Shown here: in pieces, positions 45,330 through 55,287 of the stretch
Position numbering within the stretch: the first letter of the stretch is position 1
Layout: the number at the start of each line of letters is the position of its first letter
NCBI GenBank assembly: GCA_015179125.1
Contig: WHVA01000244.1
Span: forward strand, 1 to 64,000
Reading direction: 5' to 3'
Origin: Gautieria morchelliformis
Lineage: Eukaryota > Basidiomycota > Agaricomycetes > Gomphales > Gomphaceae
Length of the DNA stretch: 64,000 nt
The notes under the pieces: generated by a model
Seen by the model: only the letters and a program-made list of their open reading frames with translations
The model's database searches: none
Told to the model about the DNA's origin: nothing
Program-made: the position numbers and the translations under genes

Positions 45330-47238
45330 TCATGTTCTCCGCGACGTCTTGCCTTTGCGTGAAAAGGCTTTTGTGGCCACGTCATCTATCTCCTTGTCGC
45401 TGAGCGGCTTCCAGCACGTCTGCTCCAGATGTCGCCGAAGATTAGCCTTCCGGGCGTACGTCGTCCGCACACCATATATTGTGCACCCGTAGGGGCACGG
45501 CACCTCCAGCTCCTCCGCACGGCTAAAGTCAGCCTCGGATTTGATTATCTTCGCACCAGATAGGTCCATCGACCCATTCTTAATGCGCCTAAGCTCACGC
45601 CTGAGGTGGGACTTGAAGGGCCGTTTGCGGTTTATGGAAACATCTGCGCCGCATGTCTTGCCGCATCCACTGTCCAAATGGCACTGGTGTGAGTGCTGTG
45701 CCATCTGCTCTCCATCGCCGTCGACGCTATTTGATGGCTCGGGGTGCGGGCTTGGAGAGGAAGGTACTGGATCTGGCTGCATTGTCAGGGATCCCACCAT
45801 CTCCAAACTGGCAACATTTGCTGCCGGTGGGGTGGCCATGGTGGTCCACGCCACCCCCTGGTTGTAATAAAATTGTTTACTTTGGATGGTGGGCCTGTAG
45901 AATCCGTCAGGGTTATGTCTCTGTCTTTCGAACACACGCGAAGCCACGCACATGTTCGGCCCACCACCTGTGTAGTTTCTCCCTCCGCTATCATAGGGCG
46001 TTCCCTGATAGGGTAATGTACCATTTTCACTGTATGGCACATTTCCCGACGGGAGGTAAAAACCCCTAGTATCTTGATCGCTTGAGAACTAGATCAGATA
46101 TGTACTATTACATCCATAAAAAATATTTGCCTACCTGAGATCTTCCATCAAGCCTGGATATGAGCTGAAGGTCCGGCCTGTCTGACCACTGGGACCCGCG
46201 TGGCATGAGATTGGCCCAAGCTCTTCCACGCCATGCTCAGAAGCATTGGCGGCATGGGCTGCTTGCGGTAGAAAACTTGGTCCTGTGTCTGGACCCCTTA
46301 TAAATATGTCAGATATGCGTTATTATACAAAAAGGTTTGCGCCTACCCGAAGTATTCCGTTGAATCCTCATCAAATGTCCCGTCTGTATGTCCACTGGGG
46401 GGAATTCTTCCCTCACAAATTGCTGATATTCTGAGCCAGAGCCACTTCCAGAGAGTGGTGCGCCATTCAGAGGTTGGCATGAATCACAGTGATCCATCGG
46501 GTGATAATCTCCTTCCGGCTGCCGGCTTAAGAACAAGATAATGAATTTTCTATTGTCACGTATAACGGCAACGAGCTTACCCGAAAGCATATTCGTCCAC
46601 ACGATAGCCGACAGGTGAGCTTGTCGAGCCAGTGTGATGAGCCGCGCCGGTGTAGGGTATGTCCTGCCGGACGGAAAGGTACTCTGAGCGAGCACTGCTG
46701 ACCGCTGCGCTGTTCTGGAGTATCCTGTCGCCGTAAACCTGGTCGAAGTTGCCTATCGGCGGTGCGCAATGCTGCCGTTCCTGTTGGCCGCTTGAGAGAA
46801 GGTCAGTACTGGTCTAACATGCCATGGGATGCTTGTCCCTACCCATAACCTGAACATATCTGACCAGACAAGTCGTATGGGACATGTTGCGTCCCTGGTT
46901 GATCGGCCACTGGTCCACCGGCAACACATGGTGGGCACTGCGGAACAAACCCGTTTGCCGTCAGAAGCGGCGCATTTCTGTGTGTGGGCCAGTGAGCTTT
47001 TCTTCACTCTGACAGAACCTGGCGAAACATACTGAGAGGGCTGACCGGCGTTATCAGTCCAATCTGGGGTGACCGAGGTGCCCCCAACAAGCTGCTCTAG
47101 GTGATACTCTAACAGCCATGCTTGTGGGTCGGCAGGTGCTTCCTGCTGAGAGCTATCTGCAGGAGCATAATACCGGGGGGCGTATGCGGCCGAGACCTCG
47201 TCACTGCTATAGTGCGTGTAGGTGGTGTGCGACGCCAT
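45330..47238 (-). CDS. Intact six-exon gene, C2HC zinc-finger-like protein
   Basis: Minus-strand gene with start ATG at 47238 and stop at 45330. Exons 47238-47008, 46937-46843, 46790-46581, 46525-46347, 46282-46135, 46080-45330 join in one frame to 537 codons with stop excluded; introns are 70, 52, 55, 64 and 54 nt with GT-AG ends (donors GTGAAG, GTAGGG, GTAAGC, GTAGGC, GTAGGC). Residues 1-410 are low-complexity, Tyr/Pro/Ser/Gly-rich, with short Cys pairs (CPPC, CDSC). The C-terminus has a Cys cluster C421/C427/C431 (HLDSGCGKTC) with H446, and C483-x3-C487-x17-H505-x4-C510 (CPYGCTIYG ... RRHLEQTC), a C2HC-type finger within basic helices. Likely a nuclear, possibly DNA-binding protein; no known orthologue named. 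No stops or frame errors, unlike all neighbours, so probably under selection. Confidence 0.8.
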
Positions 47239-47800
47239 CTGGGATCAGAGTATGTTGCGGTAAGGAAACGAACGCAAGCCCTCTATATATCTACTTCGAG
47301 CATTCCACAAATAGTCAGCCTAGTCCACGATTGCGTTGAGTCCGATACGCCGAGAACGGCGTTATAGAGTTTACAACGTGTCAAAAACGTTGAAGCACGC
47401 ATCAACGCCACGCAGATCACAGGACAAGCGTCATGGGTTAAGCATTTCAAATACGATGGCTATGCTCTCAATGATACAAATTTGAATAGAGACGATAGAA
47501 ACAGGGAAAAGGAAGGGAAGTGACGCACTTGATCCAGTATCCTGGGGAATCACCCATCTTCACATGGAATAGATTGTGGTATGGCTCGGTTCATTGTGAC
47601 CTCATTAGGCTCGGTTTAAGTCACGTCCTGGAAAATTAAATATTTGTGTACCAATATCCGGTGCTCAAGGCCGCCTAGTCGGGGAGCAAGTTCGGATCGA
47701 TCCTGTCGAGTCGCAATAATAAGGCGTGCCTGACACCCTACCCACGAGGGGTAAACGCTAGCTTCTATCCAAGAATATCTAACCATGTTTTGAGCAATCA
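47239..47800. other. Upstream region of the zinc-finger gene
   Basis: About 560 bp between the start codon and the inverted repeat. No open gene; presumably holds the promoter of the minus-strand gene, but no clear TATA box can be assigned. Confidence 0.4.
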
Positions 47801-49204
47801 CAGAAGCACGAGAAAATATTCCGGGTGTACATGAGTGCCAAAGTGCCATCGGGGTTTACAAACGTTTCCTGGCAGTGCCTCTATTTATGGACGTGGAAGG
47901 ATGACACTGCTGAGGACAGCTTCGACCTGTGAAGGTTTGTAAGTAGCACGTGTCTGTTGCATTCCAACGCACCTATTTCGAAATGCCAGCGATGTTAGTA
48001 ATCGGGACGATGACACCGCCGAGGCAGAGCCGGCACGCATTTAGCCGGAGGTTCGAGATCGCTCTCGACCCCGGGTTGCTGGTGCACCGGCATCGCATCG
48101 GCACAGCAGCTCGAAGAGATTGGTAATACAATGGACATCATATTTTGTATATAAGGCAGAACGATCTTGTACAGATCATAGAATATCAAATCATTATATC
48201 TCCTTCGTCCCACAAGCGAGCCGGAGCGTGACCCTCTCGGAACCCAATACTTTATCATCACTAATCGCCCTTCTCCAGGCTCACGTCCAGTGATTATCAG
48301 TGAGCTCTGCCGTGAAATTCAGCCATACTCACATTCCCTCGATCCTCCGGCTGCCCCGCCCACGGTCGTGACACCGGGATGCTGCTTGCTACTCGGAAAC
48401 ATTTTTACAATTACAGGCCATGGAATGTGTACGTGGAACGATCAGACACAACCAAACTCACCTTCTGCTTGGTAATTGTCGTTTCGACGATGTTTGCTCC
48501 GCATCAGAAGCTTCAAGTTAATTCGGATTGTGGACGTTCCGCTCACTGTACACTTCAGTTTTACGAACCCCACCGTTTTGAGGCAGAGCAATCGACTTGA
48601 ACACTCGCTAACCGATGCAGAGTCAAGGAATGATAATTTGCAGATCGGGGAATGATTCATAATGGCTAAATCAACGCTCATTACATATACAGAGAATACA
48701 CGACATCACACTCGCAATCAGAGCCGGGGGTGGGTATAATCACTGGTACCTAGTAGGCTATCAGATGAAGCACAAAAAAGTCCCTCAAGTGGTCATCCGA
48801 ATGCACGGAGCCTCAAACACGTCCTTCGTAGTCGCCTGGAACGCAGCCATCCCCGTCATTTTCAGCGCGAGGCAATTCACCCTATGCGCTTACTGCACCG
48901 CGCGGCCTTCCACGCTCCCGCGCCCATCCTCGTCGGCACCAGGGCTGCGCTCGCGCTCATCGCACCCCACCCTGCTGTCCAGCATCATAGACTCCACGCC
49001 GACACTGCGGCACTCCCTTCCCCGAATACAACAGACACGTGTTACTTGCAAGCCTTGACAGGTCGAAGCTGTCCTCGGCAGCGCGATCCTTCCACGACTC
49101 CGTAAATAGAGGCATGCCAGGAAACGTTTTATAATTTACATAAACCCCGATGCCATGGCACTTTGGCGCGGCCCTCACACTGGGAATATTTTCTCAGGCT
49201 TCTG
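47801..49204. repeat. Large inverted repeat, arms 165-181 bp
   Basis: Left arm 47801-47965 and right arm 49024-49204 are reverse complements with roughly 75-80% identity by eye and a small insertion in the right arm. Shared blocks: GAGAAAATATTCC, GCCAAAGTGCCATCGGGGTT, AAACGTTTCCTGGCA, CCTCTATTTA, GAGGACAGCTTCGACCTGT, CACGTGTCTGTTG. The arms look like old coding DNA: the right arm on the minus strand reads SWKDRAAEDSFDLSRLASNT, the left arm on the plus strand TAEDSFDL then a stop. The 1.06-kb spacer has no recognised gene. Confidence 0.85.
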
Positions 49205-49441
49205 TGCAATGGTCAACATTTGACTGCTCCCTGAGTGCCTGACGCCTTCAAGTTGGGCACCGGAAATTGACTTGCATCAAAATACTGAGTTTGCATAATG
49301 ACACCAGGATCGGCCCGTGCAATCAATGGAATGGAAAGATGGTGTGATTCTACCTAAGAGGGGTGGATCAAGTGAGTCACTTCCCTTCCTCTCCTCCGAT
49401 TCTAACGTATCTTTTTGGATTGTTGAGAGCACAGCCGTTGT
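49205..49441. other. Short unassigned host flank of the hAT insertion
   Basis: No motif; continues across the hAT element into 57096 onward (pre-insertion site reads GTTGT-ATTTGAAA-TCCAACC). Confidence 0.5.
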
Positions 49442-49614
49442 ATTTGAAATAGTGATGGGCAGGGCCCGGCTCGCCCCGAGCCGGGCTTGGGCCCGGCCAG
49501 CTCGGGCTCGGGCTTCCCAAATCCTGAGCCAGGCCCTTACCAGCAGGCCCGGCTCGGCTCGGGCTAAGCCTGGCTTGGGCCGCGGCCTGTTGGTGGGGAA
49601 CAAGACACAAGACA

Positions 49615-49840
49615 TGTATGTTGCACCTCCAACAACAGCACCACCCGCCGCCGCCGCCGCCGCTGGCGCGGCCACACCAGCACGCCCATCCCCCCACGCA
49701 CCTGCAGCCCCATACGCATGCGCACATGCAGCCGCATGTGCACGCCCACCCCCCCGCAGACGCCCACACGCACCCGCACATGCACGCGGAGGAGCAAGGC
49801 CCCTACTGCGCTGCTCTCGCTGCAGGATGCAGGTGAAGGA
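49615..49840. repeat. GC-rich CAC/CCG simple-sequence tract in hAT body
   Basis: Imperfect trinucleotide runs give His/Pro-rich frames (QQQHHPPPPPPLARPHQ) in one phase, Ala-rich in another. It lies in a non-autonomous element and is not a supported gene. Confidence 0.7.
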
Positions 49841-50071
49841 AGAAGACGGCGGGGGTGGGGGCGGGATTTTCAAGGCGCTGGCGGGATGGTGGGGCGGAAG
49901 GAGAAGGAGAAGCGCCGGGCGGCGGCGGTGGCAGCGGGCGCCTATGAGGCCGCGGCTTCAGGGCTCGGCTCGGGCTTGTCAAAACTCGAGCCAGGCCCGG
50001 AAGCCCGGCGCACCAACGGCTTGGGCCTGGCCCGGCTCGGGCTTTTGGGGGCTCGGCTCGGGCTAAGCCGC

Positions 50072-50360
50072 TGTAAGACAGCGTAGCTGTCTAGTTGCGG
50101 ATGATGCGCACACAAGCACCCACACACAGCCGCGGGTGGACAAGTCCACATATCCTATCCTGTCCACATATCTTGTCCACCGGCTTACTCACGTCATGTC
50201 CACAATACCTTGCTATTTTTAGTTTTCTCATTGTTCCTCCCAGATATAAGTAGTACATTTTACGACGGAATAGATCATCTTTCGAGCCCCCTCTCACTCG
50301 CGCAGCTTTCCTCTAAGTCATACCCATCGAAGCATCACCAGGCCTGAACGACGCCCAACA
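50072..50360 (+). repeat. Gypsy 5' LTR
   Basis: 289 bp, TGTAAGACAG to CGCCCAACA. A TATA-like GATATAAGTAGTAC at 50243-50256 and the CT-rich stretch after it fix the orientation; the same box occurs in LTR family A. Confidence 0.95.
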
Positions 50361-50365
50361 TACTG

Positions 50366-51352
50366 GTGTGCTCCACCGCGAGGAACAGCGCCTCCGACAA
50401 CGAAGACCTTGCGACTATATCAGCTTATCGACACCTCTCAAGGCTCTCTAACGCAACGAGCCACTCACCTAATCCTTGGACAACACCATCTACCTCTCAC
50501 ACCATTCCGCGCAGATCACAAATTCCTGTTCCTTCGACGACGCCTGCACGTGCCACTCGATCAGTACAGGTAACTACCCGAGCTCAGAGTAGGCAACTGA
50601 CAACGATGGCGGCTACTAACACCGGACGAGCTGCAATGCCAGCACCAGGGACATCGAAAGCCCCTAAAACTTTTGACGGAAAAGATTCTGAATTGGAGGA
50701 TTTCTTAGATCACTTCGAAACCTTAGCTGACGCGGCAAAACTTACTGATTTGGAACGCATTGCCCAGATTGGGAAGTATGCAACCAGGAAACAGCGTAAC
50801 CTCTTCGAGGTACTTGACGGGTATGATCCAGCCGACTGGAACGAGTTCAAGAAATCGTTGGCCGACCTATACCCCAACGCCTTCAAAGCCCGTCGCTATA
50901 CTCGCCAGTCCCTCGAAACTTTTACTGCTAAGGCGGCACGAACTGAGATAGCAGACGAAGATGAGTTGAATGACTACTACCGTGCATTTTTACCTATTGC
51001 CCAGTGGCTTGTTGCTCAAAAGAAGATCTCCATCGAAGACCGTGACCGCCAGTTCTGGTTCGGCTTTCATCCCCGAACTAGGACTACATTGAAGCATCAG
51101 CTCAGGATCTCGAAGCCGAATCACGACATTTCCATACCTTACGACTATAAGGACGTTCTCAAAGCCGCCAAATATATCTTCGATAATCAGGCTTTCGACC
51201 TGGATCCGCAGCCGCAAGTTGGACGAGGACGCCGGTCCTGGGCAGACGAGATGGAGGATGAGGAGAAGGAGGAGGACAAGGGGGGGAGACAGAGGAGGAG
51301 GAGGAGCGGAGGGTCAGGAAGGTGCGGTTTGGAAAAGGAGGAACGGACGTGA
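50366..51352 (+). CDS. Gypsy gag polyprotein
   Basis: 328-codon frame just after the 5' LTR. Capsid-like region: FDGKDSELEDFLDHFETLAD, KQRNLFEVLDGYDPADWNEF, DELNDYYRAFLPIAQWLVAQ, DRQFWFGFHPRTRTTLKHQL, ending in a very acidic and basic tail (DEMEDEEKEEDKGG). Overlaps the start of the pol frame. Fossil element part; no claim about activity. Confidence 0.9.
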   Translation: MCSTARNSASDNEDLATISAYRHLSRLSNATSHSPNPWTTPSTSHTIPRRSQIPVPSTTPARATRSVQVTTRAQSRQLTTMAATNTGRAAMPAPGTSKAPKTFDGKDSELEDFLDHFETLADAAKLTDLERIAQIGKYATRKQRNLFEVLDGYDPADWNEFKKSLADLYPNAFKARRYTRQSLETFTAKAARTEIADEDELNDYYRAFLPIAQWLVAQKKISIEDRDRQFWFGFHPRTRTTLKHQLRISKPNHDISIPYDYKDVLKAAKYIFDNQAFDLDPQPQVGRGRRSWADEMEDEEKEEDKGGRQRRRRSGGSGRCGLEKEERT

Positions 51353-54300
51353 AGGAAAAGGGAAAGGAGTCAGCAGAGTCACTGGACGACCTCATCAAGA
51401 AACTTACCTCGCTGCAAGTTCACGACACCCACTATGCGGTCAATTACGCAAAGTTGGTACTCTACTACCCAACAGTAGCCGATCGTCTTGCGGCACCTGC
51501 GACGTTCCAAGCAGGAAAAGCAGCGCCTTACGCACCTCCGGGGCCGGCAAGGCCATCATACAACTTACAAGCTAATGATCCTTGGCCGTGTGCCTTTTGT
51601 AAACGACTCGGCTGCGCTACGAGGAGGTGTGACGTGGCCGCACAGTATATCAGAGAGGGGAAGATCGTTCAAAGGGGGGACTGCTACCGTTGGCCAGACA
51701 ACTCACGAATCCTGACGCATGAGAAGGGCATCAAGTTCGTAGTGGACACGGAGTTGGAGCGCCGTCGAGTCCCAGCGGCATCCATTCAGGAAGTCCCAAC
51801 CCAGCCAGCCATGTTTGTCGGTGCAGATGCCACATCGTTGGAGGAGAACGGGACGGAGAGTTTCGTGGTGGAGGTAGAGGAGGGAGGAAGTGGGGCGAGG
51901 GAAGAGAGAGTGAGAGAAGAGCGACCAGTACTGTTGGCACCAGCCAGTGCACAGGGAGCAGGAGGTTACCGGGCTCCGGATTCTGCAACACAATACAAAT
52001 TCCGTTCCAAGATTGAGGAATCCTGCTCACCAGAAGACATCTTTAACGCAGTACTTGACACTCCAGTCACGCTACCCCTTCGACACATTGCTGCGAGCTG
52101 CCCAGACGTGAGGCGGCGGATGGTGGACAACTTTAAGACGAGTAAGATTTCGACCCCTACTTTGTTCACGGCGCCCGCAGATGTCCTGCAGGTGGGAGAC
52201 GACATCGCCATACCATACCATTGTCCACCGAGGGAGCTGGACATTCTGCTACAGGGGGTTCACCAGGTCATAGGGGTGTTTGATACGGCTTCGTCGCTGG
52301 TCAACATACGGCATGGACTGGTAAAGAAACTGGGACTCGCCGTCAATCCAGATGTGCGAGTCAGCATGACGATGGCGAACGGCGGGGGGGACTCAACAAC
52401 AGGGGTGGTGGAAAATCTGCAAATTACGATAAGTTCGATCACGATCCCTGTCCACGCACATGTAGTCGATGACAATGCACCATATGATGTGCTGCTGGGC
52501 CGGCCGTTCCAGGTTATTGGAAAGATCGACACTACAAGAGCAGGCGAGACACTCATTATTCATGACCCTCGACACACTCACCACAGGATCCACGTCCCTA
52601 CTCGACCCCACGTAACACCGTGCCGCCACAGCAGTCACTACCTAGGTCTCGCAAGCTTGTCAAAGCTCACCACGATCAGCAGGCTGACACCGCCGGTTCC
52701 TGCCCTTCAAGCTAATGTGTCCGCAGGAACGTGCTCCTGGCTGCAGGAGGTATATGGCATACGAGGGCCTGCGGATGTTTTTGTCGCGCGCAGGTACAAG
52801 CCTGTCGAACGACGAGTCCGACCTGTTGCAACAACCCTACCAGAGGAGTGTCATGTCAAACGAAGGTTTCCAGAAGACCCGTTGAGATCACTTACGCTTT
52901 TGCCAACGAAGCCAGCGGGGAGGTTGGAGTTTGGAACAAGGTTGACGAAGGAGAGATGGGAGGAGTTGAAGGTAGGGGAGGATGGTTTCCTGTGGGAAGA
53001 GGAAGTGAGGTTAGCTTTTGCGGCGTTAAAGAACAACGAGGAGGGGTTGGCATGGACAGAAGCCGAGAAGGGACGGTTCAGGGATGACTACTTCGAGCCG
53101 GTAGTGATCCCGACGATTGAACACGAACCTTGGGCCGAGCGTAACTATCCTATTCCACCCGGTCTTTTTGAGCAGGTTGTGTCCATCGTCAAGGACAAGA
53201 TTGCCTCGGGAGTGTTTGAGCCTTCATCGTCTTCCTACCGGTCGAAGTGGTTCTGTGTCGCGAAAAAGAATGGCGCCCTGCGGATTGTTCATGACCTCCA
53301 GCCGTTGAATGCTGTAACAATCAAAGATGCCAGCCTGCCGCCTGCAGTAGAACAGTATGCAGAACGTTGTGGAGGGCGTAGTATTTACTCACTAGGTGAC
53401 ATCTTTGTGGGGTATGATCACAGGCCTTTGGACAAGCACTCGCGAGACCTGACGACATTCCAAACACCTCTTGGGCCTCACCGTCTCACAGCTCTACCCA
53501 TGGGTTGGACTAACTCAGTACCTATCTTCCATGGTGATATCTGCTTTATACTTCAGGATGAAACGGATTGCGCACCACCTTTCATCGATGATGTCCCCAT
53601 ACTAGGGCCCCGAACTCGCTATGAGAAAACAGATGGCACGTACGAAACTATTCCGGACAATCCTGGCATTCGGAGATTTGTGTGGGAGCATTTTGAAGAT
53701 GTAAATCGAGCGTTGCATCGCTTTAAACACGCTGGCGCAACCATATCAGGGAAAAAGTTGTTTCTAGGGGTTCCAGAGCTTACCGTGGTGGGACATCGCT
53801 GTACCTTCCAGGGCCGAATCCCAGACACGGAAAAAATCGATAAGATTGTCAACTGGCCAGCGTGTCAGAACGCCTCCGAAGTTCGTGGTTTTCTGGGAAC
53901 CTGTGGGGTCGTCAGGATATTTATCCCTGGCTTCGCAGAGCTGGCTTTACCTTTGGTTAGGCTAACAATGAAGCAGGTGGAATTTGTGTGGGGGGAGAGG
54001 GAGGAGGGTGCGATGGCAAAGCTAAAGGAGGGGGTGGTGTCGGCGGAGGCTTTATCAGCAATCAACTACACAGCGGCAGGACAAGATATTACCCAGCGTC
54101 GTGTTATTCTCGCAGTAGACTCATCCGTCCTCGCGGTCGGATGGATCCTATTGCAATTGGACGGGGAGGGACAGCGCCGCCCTTCGAGGTACGGTTCAAT
54201 AGCATGGAATGCGCGAGAATCGAGGTACTCACAGGCAAAGCTGGAGTTGTACGGGCTTTTCCGGGCCCTACGGGCAAATCGGCTCCATCTTGTTGGTTTA

Positions 54301-55287
54301 CCGACCTTCGATGTTGAGGTGGACGCTAAGTACATTCGGGGAATGCTAAATAATCCTGACATTCAGCCAAATGCTGCCATGAACCGTTGGATCCTCGGAA
54401 TTTTGCTCTTCGATTTTAAGCTAGTACACGTACCGGCGAAGAACCACAAAGGACCTGACGGGCTGTCCAGACGAAGGAAGGCGAAGGGGGATATGGAGGA
54501 GAGGGAGGGCGAGGCGGAGGAGTGGATCGACGACATGTTGGACATGGGGGTTTGGGTAAATTCCTGGTGGAGACGGGGTATTCAGAATTGTGAATGGGAC
54601 GACATGGAAGAGAGAAGGGAGGGCACGACAGGGGAGAACGGGGGAATAAAGGGAGTGGTTGAACAGGTTGGGGAAAGGCAGGGTGAGAACGGCAAGGGAA
54701 GGCAGGTTGAGGGAAAGGAGCGGGGCTGGATGGGCAGGATAGGGGAGGAAGGGACGGGAAAGGATAAGGACGGAAAAATGGGGGACTGGCAGGATGAAGA
54801 CGGCAAGGGTAGGCTGGTTGAGGGAGAGGAAAGAGATTCTGAGATGACGATGAGGATTGACGAAAGCGAACGGGGAAGGGAGGGCACAAAGGGAGAGGAT
54901 GGGAGAGAAAAGGGAAAACATGGGGATGAAACTAAAGACAACGGGAAGGAGCGAAGAGGGGAGAACGTGACAAGGGAAGTTGGGAGAGGCAAAAGGGAGG
55001 ACAGGATGAGCGGAGAAGGAATATATATGGGAGAAGAGAGTGAGGAAGCGAGGGACAGGACCAGAGGGGCAGGGAGAAGGCAGGAAGAGAACGGAGGGAG
55101 AGAAGGGGGGACGGGGCAAGAGGAGAAGGAAGTGGGGCTAGGAAGGCGGGAGAGGTGGACGGACATGAGGGGGGAGCGAAAAGCAAAAAGGAGAGAGTGG
55201 AGAGGGAGGAAGACAAGGGAGGGAACGGGGAGGGGGCTAAGAAAGGAGAAGAGAGAGATGACGCACGAGCAAAAAAAAAGGGAGTAG
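51322..55287 (+). CDS. Gypsy pol: protease, RT, RNase H, charged linker
   Basis: 1,321-codon frame. In order: a short Cys motif CAFCKRLGCATRRC (about 51590-51630), protease-like VIGVFDTASSLVNIRHGLV and YDVLLGRPFQVIGKID (about 52270-52525), reverse transcriptase with SKWFCVAKKNGALRIVHDLQ, YDHRPLDKHSRDLTTFQTPL, LPMGWTNSVPIFHGDI and box FIDDVPILGP (about 53240-53610), RNase H with AVDSSVLAVGWILLQLDG, KLELYGLFRALRANRLHLVG and EVDAKYIRGML (about 54110-54345), then about 270 residues almost wholly of Glu, Gly, Lys, Arg and Asp (54480-55287). The linker is unusual in length and composition. Confidence 0.9.
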   Translation: MRFGKGGTDVKEKGKESAESLDDLIKKLTSLQVHDTHYAVNYAKLVLYYPTVADRLAAPATFQAGKAAPYAPPGPARPSYNLQANDPWPCAFCKRLGCATRRCDVAAQYIREGKIVQRGDCYRWPDNSRILTHEKGIKFVVDTELERRRVPAASIQEVPTQPAMFVGADATSLEENGTESFVVEVEEGGSGAREERVREERPVLLAPASAQGAGGYRAPDSATQYKFRSKIEESCSPEDIFNAVLDTPVTLPLRHIAASCPDVRRRMVDNFKTSKISTPTLFTAPADVLQVGDDIAIPYHCPPRELDILLQGVHQVIGVFDTASSLVNIRHGLVKKLGLAVNPDVRVSMTMANGGGDSTTGVVENLQITISSITIPVHAHVVDDNAPYDVLLGRPFQVIGKIDTTRAGETLIIHDPRHTHHRIHVPTRPHVTPCRHSSHYLGLASLSKLTTISRLTPPVPALQANVSAGTCSWLQEVYGIRGPADVFVARRYKPVERRVRPVATTLPEECHVKRRFPEDPLRSLTLLPTKPAGRLEFGTRLTKERWEELKVGEDGFLWEEEVRLAFAALKNNEEGLAWTEAEKGRFRDDYFEPVVIPTIEHEPWAERNYPIPPGLFEQVVSIVKDKIASGVFEPSSSSYRSKWFCVAKKNGALRIVHDLQPLNAVTIKDASLPPAVEQYAERCGGRSIYSLGDIFVGYDHRPLDKHSRDLTTFQTPLGPHRLTALPMGWTNSVPIFHGDICFILQDETDCAPPFIDDVPILGPRTRYEKTDGTYETIPDNPGIRRFVWEHFEDVNRALHRFKHAGATISGKKLFLGVPELTVVGHRCTFQGRIPDTEKIDKIVNWPACQNASEVRGFLGTCGVVRIFIPGFAELALPLVRLTMKQVEFVWGEREEGAMAKLKEGVVSAEALSAINYTAAGQDITQRRVILAVDSSVLAVGWILLQLDGEGQRRPSRYGSIAWNARESRYSQAKLELYGLFRALRANRLHLVGLPTFDVEVDAKYIRGMLNNPDIQPNAAMNRWILGILLFDFKLVHVPAKNHKGPDGLSRRRKAKGDMEEREGEAEEWIDDMLDMGVWVNSWWRRGIQNCEWDDMEERREGTTGENGGIKGVVEQVGERQGENGKGRQVEGKERGWMGRIGEEGTGKDKDGKMGDWQDEDGKGRLVEGEERDSEMTMRIDESERGREGTKGEDGREKGKHGDETKDNGKERRGENVTREVGRGKREDRMSGEGIYMGEESEEARDRTRGAGRRQEENGGREGGTGQEEKEVGLGRRERWTDMRGERKAKRREWRGRKTREGTGRGLRKEKREMTHEQKKRE

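Noticed and set aside
49618-49836. His/Pro-rich protein gene
   Set aside because: Simple-sequence CAC/CCG tract in a non-autonomous hAT with open frames in several phases and no conserved motif.
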